Assembly (NCBI GenBank): GCA_963793675.1
Contig: CAWCBA010000002.1
Span: forward strand, 62,001-126,000
Origin: RPQJ01 sp963793675
Lineage (GTDB): Bacteria; Pseudomonadota; Gammaproteobacteria; Steroidobacterales; Steroidobacteraceae
DNA length: 64,000 nucleotides
Reading direction: 5' to 3'
Shown one piece after another: positions 55,185 to 63,845 of this stretch (within the stretch, counting starts at the first letter, position 1; every line of letters begins with the position of its first letter). Below the pieces are notes generated by a model. That model saw nothing but the letters and a program-made list of their open reading frames with translations, was not told where the DNA came from and did no database searches. The position numbers were made by a program, and so were the translations under genes.

Positions 55185-55412
55185 CGGGGAGCGGCGGACG
55201 GCCCGGGTGTTTCCTCGGGCCCCAGGGTCTCGCGCGCCTCGTGAATCGCCCAGAGGAACTGTGCGATTCACGGCGATCCTCGCTCGAACGGGAGCGAGGC
55301 GATGGTGTCAGCGCGGAAGCGGCACCGCTGCAGTGCCGCCTCGCTCCTGCGCTCGAGCTTCGGCGTTCGACATGGGGCGCGAGGAAGCACCCGGGCCGTT
55401 CATCGCTCCCCG
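55185..55412. repeat. 228-bp inverted-repeat element, possible MITE or structured RNA
   Basis: The outer arms (55185-55226 and 55371-55412) are complementary with about 34 of 42 positions paired: ends CGGGGAGCG/CGCTCCCCG, then ACGGCCCGGGTG, TTCCTCG and GCCCCA blocks. Inside lie three small perfect hairpins: GTGAATCGC/GCGATTCAC (55241-55271), CCTCGCTC/GAGCGAGG (55278-55299) and GCGGCAC/GTGCCGC (55319-55339). No coding frame of merit lies inside. It fills the gap between the convergent amidohydrolase and tolC-like genes. The nested stem structure resembles a non-autonomous mobile element or a stable RNA; no target-site duplication is obvious. Confidence 0.7.
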
Positions 55413-55438
55413 TCGTCGTTTCGCCGGCGACGCCCTGG

Positions 55439-56737
55439 TCAGAGCACCCCGACGGCGCGAGCGAGCCGCAACTGTGCAAGCCCGGCATCGAGCGTGGCGT
55501 CGTCCCGGTTCTTGAGCGCCTGCACCCGCAGCGTCTCCGCTTCGAGCAGCTGCGTCTGCGTGCCGAGTCCCGCGGTGTAGCGTTCGCGGGCGATGCGGAG
55601 GTTCTCGTCCGCCTGCTCCGCCGCCTGCGCGGTGACGACTACCCGCTGGCGCGACTCGTGGATGTCGAGGTATGCCTGCCGCACCTGCAGTTCGATCTGG
55701 CTCGACGCGTCGGCGCGCTGCTGCTCCGTCGCACGGCGATTGCGATCGAGCGCCGCGGCACGCTTGCGCGACTGGCCGCCGTCGAACATCGCCCACTGCA
55801 CGCCGATGCCCGCCATGCCGACCGTATCGTCATCGAGGAACTGGTTCTCCAGGTACTGGTACCCGCCGCTCAAGGCGACCTGCGGCAGGACGCGCGAACG
55901 CTCGGTGCGCGCAAGCTGGCCGTAGGCTTCCGCCTGCGCGTCGAAAGCGGCAAGCTCCGTGCGTCGCGACTTTGCCTGCTCCACCAGCTCCGGCAGATCC
56001 TGTGACAGGTCGGCGGGCACTGCCAGCGTTTCGCTCAACTCCACCTGCCGGTCGAGCGGCGCACCAAGGCGACGGTTGTATGCGGCGGCCGCGACTTCCT
56101 CTGCATTCGCCGCGCGCAATTCGTTCTGGCGCGCATTGGCCAGCGCCACCTGCACGGCCAGCAGCTCGTTCTTCGGCACCAGCTCGCGCTCGAACATGCT
56201 GGTGGTATCGCGGGTCAGCGCCTCGAGCGTCTGCACGTTGCTGGTCGCCACTCCGTGCGCCTTGCGGGCGCGCAGCACTCCGACATAGGCGTCGGCCACG
56301 GCCAGCTTGACGTCGGACGTCGCCGCCGACACCTGGGCACCGACGCCGCGTTCGCGCGCCTCGGCTGCGGCGATGCTCGATGAGATGCGCCCACTCGTGA
56401 ACAGCGGCACCGTGACGGTCGCCGAACCCGTCATGAACTTGTCGTCCTTGAACAGTTCGGGTGGCGTGATCGGCAGACCGGTGAACGAGAAATCGAACGC
56501 GGGCGAATCGTCGAGCTGCGTGTAGGAACCACCGACGGCGAGCGTCGGCCAGCGCTGCGCGCGCGCCGCCTGCGCCTCGAAGCCCGCAGCCTCCGCCTGG
56601 CTGCGGGCCGCCGCGAGCGAATGATCCTGCTGCAGGGCCAGCGCCCACGCTTCGTCCAGTGTCTCGCCATGACCGGCGTGGCACGTGAGCAATGCCGCCA
56701 GGGCAGCGGCGATGGTCGCGCTGCGGGGTTGCGTCAT
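55439..56737 (-). CDS. TolC-family outer-membrane efflux protein
   Basis: A 432-residue outer-membrane factor: signal peptide (AALAALLTCHAGHG), then the two OEP repeats with ETLDEAWALALQQDHSLAAARSQ, AYVGVLRARKA, and the second-repeat helix QAYLDIHESRQRVV ending RYTAGLGTQTQLLEAETLRVQA. These form the trimeric duct of tripartite pumps. ATG 56737 overlaps the sqr stop by 4 bp. As the last gene of the operon it supplies the outer-membrane channel for the RND pair encoded upstream. Confidence 0.92.
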   Translation of the reverse strand: MTQPRSATIAAALAALLTCHAGHGETLDEAWALALQQDHSLAAARSQAEAAGFEAQAARAQRWPTLAVGGSYTQLDDSPAFDFSFTGLPITPPELFKDDKFMTGSATVTVPLFTSGRISSSIAAAEARERGVGAQVSAATSDVKLAVADAYVGVLRARKAHGVATSNVQTLEALTRDTTSMFERELVPKNELLAVQVALANARQNELRAANAEEVAAAAYNRRLGAPLDRQVELSETLAVPADLSQDLPELVEQAKSRRTELAAFDAQAEAYGQLARTERSRVLPQVALSGGYQYLENQFLDDDTVGMAGIGVQWAMFDGGQSRKRAAALDRNRRATEQQRADASSQIELQVRQAYLDIHESRQRVVVTAQAAEQADENLRIARERYTAGLGTQTQLLEAETLRVQALKNRDDATLDAGLAQLRLARAVGVL

Positions 56738-58005
56738 TTCTTCAGGGCCTCGATGCCCAGCGTGCTCAGCACGTATTTCTCGTAGAGCGGCGCGACCGAT
56801 CCCGTCTTCACCTTGCGCAGGAAGTACTTTTCGAACGCGATCTTGGCGACATGGACCCATTTGCCTTCCTTCGCCCACGTGACATTGCGGGGCGGGATCT
56901 GCGGCAGTGCGACGAACGCGGCTCCCGTGTCGCCGAAGTCCGCCAGGCAGATCGCATTCCACGTGCCGCGCGCCGCAGCCGGCTTGCCGTTCAACTCGGC
57001 GGCGATGTTCTCGCAGATCGCGCTCACCATCGACTCGATCATGTACCCGGTCTTCGGCGCGCCGGTCGGAACCGGAGTCGCCTCGACGGGCGGGATCGCG
57101 ACGCAGACGCCGGCCGAGAAGATGTTGCGGTACTTCTTCGATCGCTGGTACTCGTCGATCAGGACGAAGCCGCGCGGATTGCAGAGCTCGGGGACGGCAG
57201 CGACCGGGTCGACACCCTTGAACGCCGGAAGGACCATCGAATACTTGAACGGCAGCTTGTGCTCCTTCCTGACCGTGCCGTCCTCGCCGTGCTCGGCGAC
57301 CGTCATCGAGCCGTCCTCGACGCTGAGGATCTTGGCGTTCGTGATCCAGTTGATGTGGCGCTGGCGCAGCACGGACTCCATGAGACCCTTGCTGTCCCCG
57401 ACGCCGCCCAGCCCCATGTGGCCGATGTACGGCTCGGAGGTGACGTAGGTCATCGGTACCCGGTCGCGAAGCTTGCGGCGGCGCAGGTCCGTGTCGAGGA
57501 TCATCGCCGACTCGTACGCCGGGCCGAAGCAACTCGCACCCTGGGCCGCACCGACCACGATCGGGCCCGGTGCCTGCACGAACTGCTGGTACTTCTCCCA
57601 GGCCTGCAGCGCATGCCCTTGCGTGCAGACGGACTGGGTGAAACCCGCGGGGCCGAGTCCCGGCACTTCCTCGAAGGCCAGCTTCGGACCGGTCGTGATG
57701 ACGAGATAGTCGTAACCGAGCGCGGTGCCGTCCGCGAGCGTCAGGGTCGATGCCGGAGCATCGATTGCAGTCACCAATTTTGGCACCCAGGTGATGCCCT
57801 TGCCGGCCAGCGGCTGCGCAAGATCGACTCGCGTCTGCGGCGCCGTTCGCCAGCCCACCATCATCCACGGGTTGGAGGGCGTGAACTCGAAATACGCGCT
57901 GCTGCCGACCACGGTGACGTCGTGGCCCTTGCCCAGCTTCTTCTTCATCTCGTAGGCACAGGCGACGCCGCCGAGACCTGCTCCCATCACGATTACCTTT
58001 GCCAT
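56734..58005 (-). CDS. sqr: Sulfide:quinone oxidoreductase
   Basis: A 423-residue flavoprotein. The FAD site opens AKVIVMGAGLGGVACAYEM. Three redox Cys are present at 127 (QSVCTQ), 159 (GASCFGPAYE) and 353 (GTWNAICLADFGD), closely matching Cys128, Cys160 and Cys356 of the Acidithiobacillus ferrooxidans enzyme. TSEPYIGHMGLGGVGDSKG and TPVPTGAPKTGYMIESMV are also diagnostic. An amphipathic C-terminus (EKYFLRKVK) suits membrane attachment. It oxidises sulfide to persulfide and reduces quinone. ATG 58005 follows the RND gene by 18 bp. This enzyme anchors the operon in sulfide metabolism. Confidence 0.93.
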   Translation of the reverse strand: MAKVIVMGAGLGGVACAYEMKKKLGKGHDVTVVGSSAYFEFTPSNPWMMVGWRTAPQTRVDLAQPLAGKGITWVPKLVTAIDAPASTLTLADGTALGYDYLVITTGPKLAFEEVPGLGPAGFTQSVCTQGHALQAWEKYQQFVQAPGPIVVGAAQGASCFGPAYESAMILDTDLRRRKLRDRVPMTYVTSEPYIGHMGLGGVGDSKGLMESVLRQRHINWITNAKILSVEDGSMTVAEHGEDGTVRKEHKLPFKYSMVLPAFKGVDPVAAVPELCNPRGFVLIDEYQRSKKYRNIFSAGVCVAIPPVEATPVPTGAPKTGYMIESMVSAICENIAAELNGKPAAARGTWNAICLADFGDTGAAFVALPQIPPRNVTWAKEGKWVHVAKIAFEKYFLRKVKTGSVAPLYEKYVLSTLGIEALKK

Positions 58006-58023
58006 GCTTGCCCCTTGCTGCAC

Positions 58024-61000
58024 TCAGGCAGCGGCGAGTGTCCGTCTGCGGTAACTGAAGTAGAGGATCGGGATCAGCACCAGCGTCAGCACGGTCGAGA
58101 CGAGGATGCCGAAGATGAGCGACACGGCGAGCCCGTTGAAGATGGGATCGTCGAGGATGAAGAACGCACCGGTCATGGCGGCAACGGCCGTCAGCGCGAT
58201 GGGTCGCGCGCGCACGGCCGCCGAACGGATGACCGCATCGGCCAGCTCCCGCCCTTGCGCCAGTTCGACGTTGATGAAGTCCACCAGCAGGATGGAGTTG
58301 CGGACGATGATGCCGGCGAGCGCGATCATGCCGATCATCGAAGTGGCCGTGAACTGCGCGCCGAGCAGTGCATGCCCGGGCATCACGCCGATGATCGTCA
58401 GCGGGATCGGGGCCATGATCACCAGCGGCACGGCATACGAGCCGAACTGCGCCACGACCAGCAGGTAGATCAGGATCAGGCCCACCGAGTACGCGAGCCC
58501 CATGTCACGAAAGGTCTCGAACGTGATCTGCCACTCGCCATCCCACTTGAGGCTCGGCCGATACGGGTCGGCGGGCTGGCTGAAGAAGCGCTGCTCGAGT
58601 TCCGCGCCGGCCGGCAGCTGGCGCTTGAGCGCCCCGACCAGGTCGAACATGCCGTACAGCGGGCTGTCGGTCTCGCCAACGGAGTCCGCGGTGACGAAGG
58701 CAAGTGGCAACAGGTCCTTGTGATAGATCGCGTTGTCCCAGGGCTTGCGCTCGACTATTGCGACTTCCGAGAGCGCGATGCTCGCACCGCTGCGGGAGCG
58801 GACCTGCAGCGAGAGGACGCTGGCCAGGTCGGCCTTGTCCGGCACGTCGAGTTCCAGCCGGACCGGAATCGGGTAGTTTTCACGTCCGATCTGCACGTAC
58901 GTGGCATCGAGGCCGCCGAGACCTGCCGCCAGCACCTGCACCACCTCGGCCTGGCTCACGCCAAGCAAGGCGGCCTTCTGCCGGTCGACGCGCACGACCA
59001 GGCGCGGGTTCGGCGCTTCGAGGCTGTCGTCCACGTCCACGATCTCCGGCTTGGCGTCGAACACCTTGCGGACTTCACGCGTCAGCTTCTGCTGCTCGCC
59101 GTAGAACGGACCATAGATCTCGGCCACCAGCGGCGCCTGCACCGGTGGGCCGGGCGGCACTTCGACGATCTTTACCGCTGCTCCGTACTTGCGGCCGATC
59201 TCGGCCAGCGCCGGACGCACCGCGAGCGCGATCTCGTGGCTCTTGCGGTCGCGGTGGTGCTTGTCCACCAGGTTGACCTGGATGTCGCCGAGTTCATGGC
59301 CAGCGCGCAGGTAGTACTGCCGCACGAGGCCATTGAAATTGATCGGCGCCGACGTCCCGGCGTAGACCTGGTAGTCCGTGACTTCCGGCAGCTTGACGAT
59401 TTCGGCCGCGAGTTCGTCCAGCATGCGGCCCGTCTCCTCGAGCGCGGTACCCTCGGGCATGTCGACGACGACCTGGAACTCCGACTTGTTGTCGAAGGGC
59501 AGCATCTTCATGACGACCCACTGCACCACGACCAGCGAGACTGCGACCAGGATCGCGAGCAGCGTGCCGAGGTAGAGCTTGTGCCGGCGGCGGCGCGCGT
59601 CATCACCACGCAGGAACGGCGCGATGACCCGCTCGAAGAAGCGCTGCAGGCGCGTGTCTTCGCCATGCCCGGCGGGGTGCACGCCCGCGTGAGCGAGCAT
59701 CCGCTTCGAGAACCAGGGCGTGAACACCAGCGCGATAGCCAGCGAGATCAGCATGCCCATGCTGGCGTTGATGGGGATCGGGCTCATGTACGGGCCCATC
59801 AGGCCGCTGACGAACGCCATCGGCAGCAAGGCCGCGATGACCGTGAACGTCGCCAGGATCGTCGGACCGCCCACCTCGTCCACTGCGCGCGGGATGACCT
59901 GGCCCAGCGGACCGCTGCCGAATCCCATGTGGCGGTGGATGTTCTCCACCACCACGATCGCGTCGTCCACCAGGATGCCGATCGAAAAGATGAGCGCGAA
60001 CAGCGACACGCGGTTGATGGTGAAACCGTAGGCCCACGAGGCGAACAACGTCGCAGCCAGGGTGATGACGACCGCGGCGCCGACGACGATCGCCTCGCGC
60101 CAGCCGACCGTGAGCCACACGAGCAGCACGACGGAGGCCGTGGCGAACATCAGCTTCTGGATGAGCTTCAGCGCCTTGTCGTTCGCGGTTTCGCCGTAGT
60201 TGCGGGTGACCGTCGTCTCCACGCCGTCGGGAATGTAGGAGCCGCGCAGCTGTTCGATCCGCTGCAGCACCGCATTGGCGACGTCGATGGCGTTTTCGCC
60301 GGGCTTTTTCGAGATCGCGAGCGTGACGGCCGGCGCCGTCCCGGCCAGGTCGATGCCTTTCTGCGCCCCCGCCGGGCCCGCGCCGAATGTCACGTATTGC
60401 TCGGGCTGGTCGGGACCGGCGTTGATCGTGGCGACGTCCTGCAGGTAGACCGGCCTGCCCTCACGGACCGAGACGACCAGCTGCGCAACCTCGTCACGGT
60501 CGGCAAGAAATTCGCCGGCCTGCACCGGCACGTTGCCGCCATTCGCCACGAGCGTGCCCGCGTGCTGCACGACATTCGCGGCACGCAGCGAGGCGGCGAG
60601 TTCGCCCACGGTGAGGCCGTAGCCGGCGAGACGCTGCGGGTCGAGCGTGACGTGCACCGTCTCGTCGGGACCGCCGATGGTGTAGACGTTGCGCGTGCCC
60701 GGGACACGCTTGACCTCGGCCTCGATGGCGTGGGCAACCTGCCTCAGCTCGTAGGCGCCGCGCTGCGGGTCCTTGGTCCAGAGCGTCACGCTCAGGATGG
60801 GCACGTCGTCGATGCCCTTCGGCTTGACCAGCGGCTGCAGGATGCCGACGTCGGCAGGACGCCAGTCCTGGTTGGAATAGATTGCGTTGTAGAGCCTGAC
60901 GATCGCGCTGGTCCGGTCCTCGCCGACCTCGAACTGCACGGTCAGCACCGCGGCACCGGGACGCGAGACGGAATAGATGTGCTTCACGCCGGAGATCTCG

Positions 61001-61236
61001 GCGAGGACCTTCTCCATCGGCGTGGCCACCAGGGTCTCGACCTGGTTGGCGCTTGCCCCGGGGGCAGGCACGATGACGTTCGCCATCGTGACGTTGATCT
61101 GCGGTTCTTCCTCGCGCGGCGTGACCATCACGGCGAAGAGGCCAAGCAGCAGCGCCGAAAGCCCAAGCAGGGGCGTCAACTGGTTGTCGAGGAAGAACGC
61201 GGCGAGCCGGCCGCTGATGCCGAGCTTTTCAGTCAT
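58024..61236 (-). CDS. RND-family efflux permease
   Basis: A 1070-residue inner-membrane pump with the typical two-fold RND layout: an N-terminal helix (TPLLGLSALLLGLFAVMV), a porter domain starting VIVPAPGASANQVETLV, then helix 2-6 and a repeat of the same. The proton-relay Asp pair is in TM4: SIGILVDDAIVVVENIHRH. Late helices include IPLTIIGVMPGHALLG and a GIIVRNSILLVDFIN segment. The sequence is of the AcrB/multidrug-like type, but operon context suggests a sulfur-linked substrate. It overlaps its adaptor gene by 8 bp. Confidence 0.93.
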   Translation of the reverse strand: MTEKLGISGRLAAFFLDNQLTPLLGLSALLLGLFAVMVTPREEEPQINVTMANVIVPAPGASANQVETLVATPMEKVLAEISGVKHIYSVSRPGAAVLTVQFEVGEDRTSAIVRLYNAIYSNQDWRPADVGILQPLVKPKGIDDVPILSVTLWTKDPQRGAYELRQVAHAIEAEVKRVPGTRNVYTIGGPDETVHVTLDPQRLAGYGLTVGELAASLRAANVVQHAGTLVANGGNVPVQAGEFLADRDEVAQLVVSVREGRPVYLQDVATINAGPDQPEQYVTFGAGPAGAQKGIDLAGTAPAVTLAISKKPGENAIDVANAVLQRIEQLRGSYIPDGVETTVTRNYGETANDKALKLIQKLMFATASVVLLVWLTVGWREAIVVGAAVVITLAATLFASWAYGFTINRVSLFALIFSIGILVDDAIVVVENIHRHMGFGSGPLGQVIPRAVDEVGGPTILATFTVIAALLPMAFVSGLMGPYMSPIPINASMGMLISLAIALVFTPWFSKRMLAHAGVHPAGHGEDTRLQRFFERVIAPFLRGDDARRRRHKLYLGTLLAILVAVSLVVVQWVVMKMLPFDNKSEFQVVVDMPEGTALEETGRMLDELAAEIVKLPEVTDYQVYAGTSAPINFNGLVRQYYLRAGHELGDIQVNLVDKHHRDRKSHEIALAVRPALAEIGRKYGAAVKIVEVPPGPPVQAPLVAEIYGPFYGEQQKLTREVRKVFDAKPEIVDVDDSLEAPNPRLVVRVDRQKAALLGVSQAEVVQVLAAGLGGLDATYVQIGRENYPIPVRLELDVPDKADLASVLSLQVRSRSGASIALSEVAIVERKPWDNAIYHKDLLPLAFVTADSVGETDSPLYGMFDLVGALKRQLPAGAELEQRFFSQPADPYRPSLKWDGEWQITFETFRDMGLAYSVGLILIYLLVVAQFGSYAVPLVIMAPIPLTIIGVMPGHALLGAQFTATSMIGMIALAGIIVRNSILLVDFINVELAQGRELADAVIRSAAVRARPIALTAVAAMTGAFFILDDPIFNGLAVSLIFGILVSTVLTLVLIPILYFSYRRRTLAAA

Positions 61237-62275
61237 GCTTCGGTGCCGGTTGTCGTGCCCGGATGCCCGCAGCCGTCGGGTCGACCGCGACGCGATCGCC
61301 CGCGGCGAGACCGGCCAGGATCTCGATCCGGTCGCCGCTCGTGTGACCGAGCCTCACTTGCCGCAGCGACACCCGGCCGTCCGCAGCAACGACGTAGACG
61401 GCACGCATCTCGCTGCGTTCGACGATCGCGGACCGCGGCACCAGCAACCGCTGCAACTCGCCGGTGACGAACCCGACCTTGACGAACATGCCGGGCGCGA
61501 GGCCCTGCAGGTCCTTCGGCAACTCGATCCGGGCGCGGAACGTGTTCGTCTGCGGCTCGGCGGACGGATAGAACGTGATGGCGGTGGATTCGATGCGCCG
61601 GCCATCGACGTATACGGCAGCCTTGTTCTGCACGCGCACCTGGTCGACGATGCTCTGCGGAATCTCGACGATCACCCTCAGCGCATCGAGGGATGCCCCG
61701 GCGATCAGTGGCGTGCCCGGCGCGACAGTCTCACCGACCTGCACGAACTTCTGCGTCACGACGCCCGCGTATGGCGCACGGATCTCGGTATAGGACACGC
61801 CTTCCCGGGCCGCATCGAGCCCGGCCCGCGCCGCCACCAACCGGGCCGCAGCGGCGTCCCGCGCAGCCGTGGCCTCGTCGAGCGTGGCCTTGGCGACAAC
61901 CTGTCGCGAATACATGTCGCGGATCCGGTCGTAGCGAGCCTGTGCCTCGCTCTCGCGGGCAGTGGCCTCCTTGAGCGCCGCCTGTGCCTGGCTGAGCCCC
62001 GCCACCTGCTCCGTGCTGCGCAGTCGCATCACCACGGTGCCGGCCGGCACGTAGTCGTTCACGTCGACGTTGATTGCCGCGACCCGGCCGGCGGTCTGCG
62101 CAGCAATGGTCGCCTGATGGACCGCCTCGACCGTGCCGTCGAGCATCCGCTCCGTCATGCTGGATTCCTCGCCGACCGTCACTGTCGCGAGTTCTGCCGC
62201 AGCGGCTGCCTTCGCACCAGGGAGGACGACGAACAGGATTGCCGCCATCGCCGCCGCTGGACTATTCCATCTCAT
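61229..62275 (-). CDS. RND periplasmic adaptor (membrane-fusion) protein
   Basis: A 348-residue adaptor: signal peptide (AAILFVVLPGAKAAAAA), lipoyl half-motif GTVEAVHQATIAAQTAGRVAA (written in part: TIAAQTAGRVAAINV), a coiled-coil hairpin of about 70 residues (AGLSQAQAALKEATARESEA...), then a second lipoyl half YTEIRAPYAGVVTQKFVQVG and beta-barrel parts GLAPGMFVKVGF and VLVPRSAI-like LLVPRSAIVERS. It bridges the RND pump and the TolC-type channel. It starts at ATG 62275, 18 bp after the DUF2892 gene. Confidence 0.92.
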   Translation of the reverse strand: MRWNSPAAAMAAILFVVLPGAKAAAAAELATVTVGEESSMTERMLDGTVEAVHQATIAAQTAGRVAAINVDVNDYVPAGTVVMRLRSTEQVAGLSQAQAALKEATARESEAQARYDRIRDMYSRQVVAKATLDEATAARDAAAARLVAARAGLDAAREGVSYTEIRAPYAGVVTQKFVQVGETVAPGTPLIAGASLDALRVIVEIPQSIVDQVRVQNKAAVYVDGRRIESTAITFYPSAEPQTNTFRARIELPKDLQGLAPGMFVKVGFVTGELQRLLVPRSAIVERSEMRAVYVVAADGRVSLRQVRLGHTSGDRIEILAGLAAGDRVAVDPTAAGIRARQPAPKHD

Positions 62276-62293
62276 TGCATTCTCCGGCAGGAA

Positions 62294-62494
62294 TCAGAAT
62301 GCCGCGCCGGAGCGGACACCGACCTTGCGCAGGATGAGTGCCATCGGGCAGAAGCCCGTGAATGCCGACTGCAACAGGTTGGCGCCGACGAATGCGGTGA
62401 ACCAGAACCAGTACGGACTCACGTAGTGACCGAGCAGCAGGCTGACCAGAATCATCGCGCCAGCGACGGCAAACACGACCCTGTCGATGCTCAT
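62294..62494 (-). CDS. DUF2892 (YgaP-like) small membrane protein
   Basis: A 66-residue protein of two membrane segments (VVFAVAGAMILVSLLLG and WFWFTAFVGANLLQSA), ending with FCPMALILRKVGV. The FTGFCPM motif is the DUF2892 hallmark, which in E. coli YgaP is fused to rhodanese and thought to handle sulfur species at the membrane. Here it is a separate gene directly after a rhodanese gene (20-bp gap), the split equivalent of YgaP. AGGAGA precedes the ATG at 62494. Confidence 0.88.
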   Translation of the reverse strand: MSIDRVVFAVAGAMILVSLLLGHYVSPYWFWFTAFVGANLLQSAFTGFCPMALILRKVGVRSGAAF

Positions 62495-62514
62495 GGCAGA
62501 AGTCTCCTGTGGGT

Positions 62515-62883
62515 TCAATGGCGGTCGTGGTCGACGACGCGGCCGGTCTGGAGGTCGATGCGGATGGTCGGCAGTCCCGCCGCCTTCCACGCCTGTATGC
62601 CGCCCGCAAGATGGGTGAGGTGGCCGAAGCCGGCAGCCTGCAGCTTGTGTGCGGCCATCAGCGAGCGCTTGCCCGAGCCGCACTGCAGGACCAGCCTGCG
62701 GCCTTCCAGCGGGATGGCCTTCGGGTCGAAGGTCGAAAGCGGATAGAGCAGCGCGCCGTGGATTCGCTCGGCCGCGTACTCGTTGACCTCGCGAACGTCG
62801 ACCAGGAGGATCTCGCCGGCCTCGAACCATGCCCGGACCTGCTCCGGCGTGGCGTTGGTGACCTGGCTGTCGTGGTGAGTCAT
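62515..62883 (-). CDS. Rhodanese-domain sulfurtransferase
   Basis: A 122-residue single rhodanese domain: ILLVDVREVNEYAAERIHGAL, and the active-site loop VLQCGSGKRS with the persulfide-carrying Cys, then GFGHLTHLAGGIQAWKAAGLP. It would take sulfane sulfur from SQR-derived persulfide and pass it to thiols such as glutathione. It lies 34 bp after the persulfide dioxygenase gene, within the same transcript. Confidence 0.92.
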   Translation of the reverse strand: MTHHDSQVTNATPEQVRAWFEAGEILLVDVREVNEYAAERIHGALLYPLSTFDPKAIPLEGRRLVLQCGSGKRSLMAAHKLQAAGFGHLTHLAGGIQAWKAAGLPTIRIDLQTGRVVDHDRH

Positions 62884-62917
62884 GCAGAACCCCTAACAAG
62901 TGACTGGCGATTGGTGA

Positions 62918-63790
62918 TCAGAGGGGACGGCCGAGGACGTTGAGCGGCACCCGCAGGTAGCTCACGCCGTCGGCAGCGGCAGGCGGCAGGCGACCGGCGC
63001 GGATGTTCACCTGCACGGCCGGGATCAGCAGGTTCGGCACGTCCAGCGTGGCGTCGCGCGCGCGGCGCATCTGCACGAACGCGTCCTCAGCCACTCCGTC
63101 GCGAATGTGAATGTTGCTGGCACGCTGTTCGGCGACCGAACTCTGGCAGCGCGGCTCTCGCCCACCAGGGGAGTAGTCGTGGCAGACGAAGACGCGCGTC
63201 GAAGGTGGCAGCTGATAGATGCGCTGTACGGATCGGTACAGCTCGCGCGCGTCTCCACCGGGGAAGTCGCAGCGTGCGGTGCCGCCGTCAGGCATGAAAA
63301 CAGTGTCGCCGACGAACACTGCATCGCCGACCACGTACGCGACGCTGTCGTTGGTGTGGCCTGGAACCGGCATCACGCGGATCTCGAGTTGACCGAGCGA
63401 CAACCCCTCGTCGTCCGCCAGCAGTCGGTCGAAGTCAGACCCGTCGGCAGCGAAATCAGCGCCGAGACCAAACACGCGCTTGAACGTCTGCTGCACCTTG
63501 AGGATGCCGCGGCCGATGGCGATGGACCCGCCCAGCGACGTGCACAGATGTTGCGCGGCCGACAGGTGGTCGGCGTGGGCGTGCGTCTCGAGAATCCAGA
63601 GCACGTTGGCGCCCGCGGCGCGGCAGTGCGCGACGACCTGATCGGCGCTCGCGGTTCCGGTCCGCCCCGAGCGCCAGTCGTAATCCAGCACCGGGTCGAT
63701 CACCGCGGCCGCCCGGGTTGCCTCGTCCATGACGAGGTAAGTCCAGGACCCGGTGGCGCTGTGGTGAAACGCTGAAACGACAGGTTGCAT
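62918..63790 (-). CDS. Persulfide dioxygenase-like MBL-fold protein (Blh/ETHE1 family)
   Basis: A 290-residue metallo-beta-lactamase-fold protein: ETHAHADHLSAAQHL supplies the HxHxDH metal motif, VMPVPGHTNDSVAY and FVGDTVFMPDGGTARCDFPGG follow, then VFVCHDYSPGGRE. The DGGTARCDFPGG segment marks the ETHE1/Blh branch, which oxidises glutathione persulfide to sulfite with one Fe. In BigR-regulated operons the equivalent protein is Blh. It is the first gene of the operon. AAGGA is 9 bp before ATG 63790, and the operator-containing promoter is just upstream. Confidence 0.92.
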   Translation of the reverse strand: MQPVVSAFHHSATGSWTYLVMDEATRAAAVIDPVLDYDWRSGRTGTASADQVVAHCRAAGANVLWILETHAHADHLSAAQHLCTSLGGSIAIGRGILKVQQTFKRVFGLGADFAADGSDFDRLLADDEGLSLGQLEIRVMPVPGHTNDSVAYVVGDAVFVGDTVFMPDGGTARCDFPGGDARELYRSVQRIYQLPPSTRVFVCHDYSPGGREPRCQSSVAEQRASNIHIRDGVAEDAFVQMRRARDATLDVPNLLIPAVQVNIRAGRLPPAAADGVSYLRVPLNVLGRPL

Positions 63791-63816
63791 GCGTGGGGAT
63801 CCTTCAGTGGATCGAC

Positions 63817-63845
63817 AGAATATTAGCGGTTGCTAAATTAGTCAA
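63817..63845 (-). promoter_or_regulatory. Promoter of the sulfide / RND operon
   Basis: On the minus strand TTGACT (63845-63840), a 17-bp spacer and TATTCT (63822-63817) lie 27 bp before the dioxygenase ATG. The -35 matches five of six bases, the -10 five of six. The spacer is filled by the palindrome described next. Confidence 0.75.
63823..63836. promoter_or_regulatory. ArsR-type operator palindrome
   Basis: TTAGCGGTTGCTAA has perfect TTAGC/GCTAA arms with a 4-bp centre. It occupies the spacer of the operon promoter and overlaps the -35 of the divergent arsR promoter, so one repressor dimer would block both directions. The encoded ArsR protein next door is the obvious ligand. Confidence 0.75.

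Noticed and set aside
50769..55271. A 1500-codon minus-strand open frame opposite the catabolic cluster
   Set aside because: It mirrors three well-conserved plus-strand genes and has no domain signal or ribosome site; typical GC-rich shadow.
55439..57868. A long frame joining tolC to the upstream region
   Set aside because: Beyond the tolC start the frame is out of phase with sqr and has no homology; the two genes overlap by 4 bp in separate frames.
56692..61467. A 1591-codon plus-strand open frame opposite the RND operon
   Set aside because: It is antisense to the sqr, RND and adaptor genes, rich in Arg/His/Asp with no family motif, and arises from codon-position GC bias.
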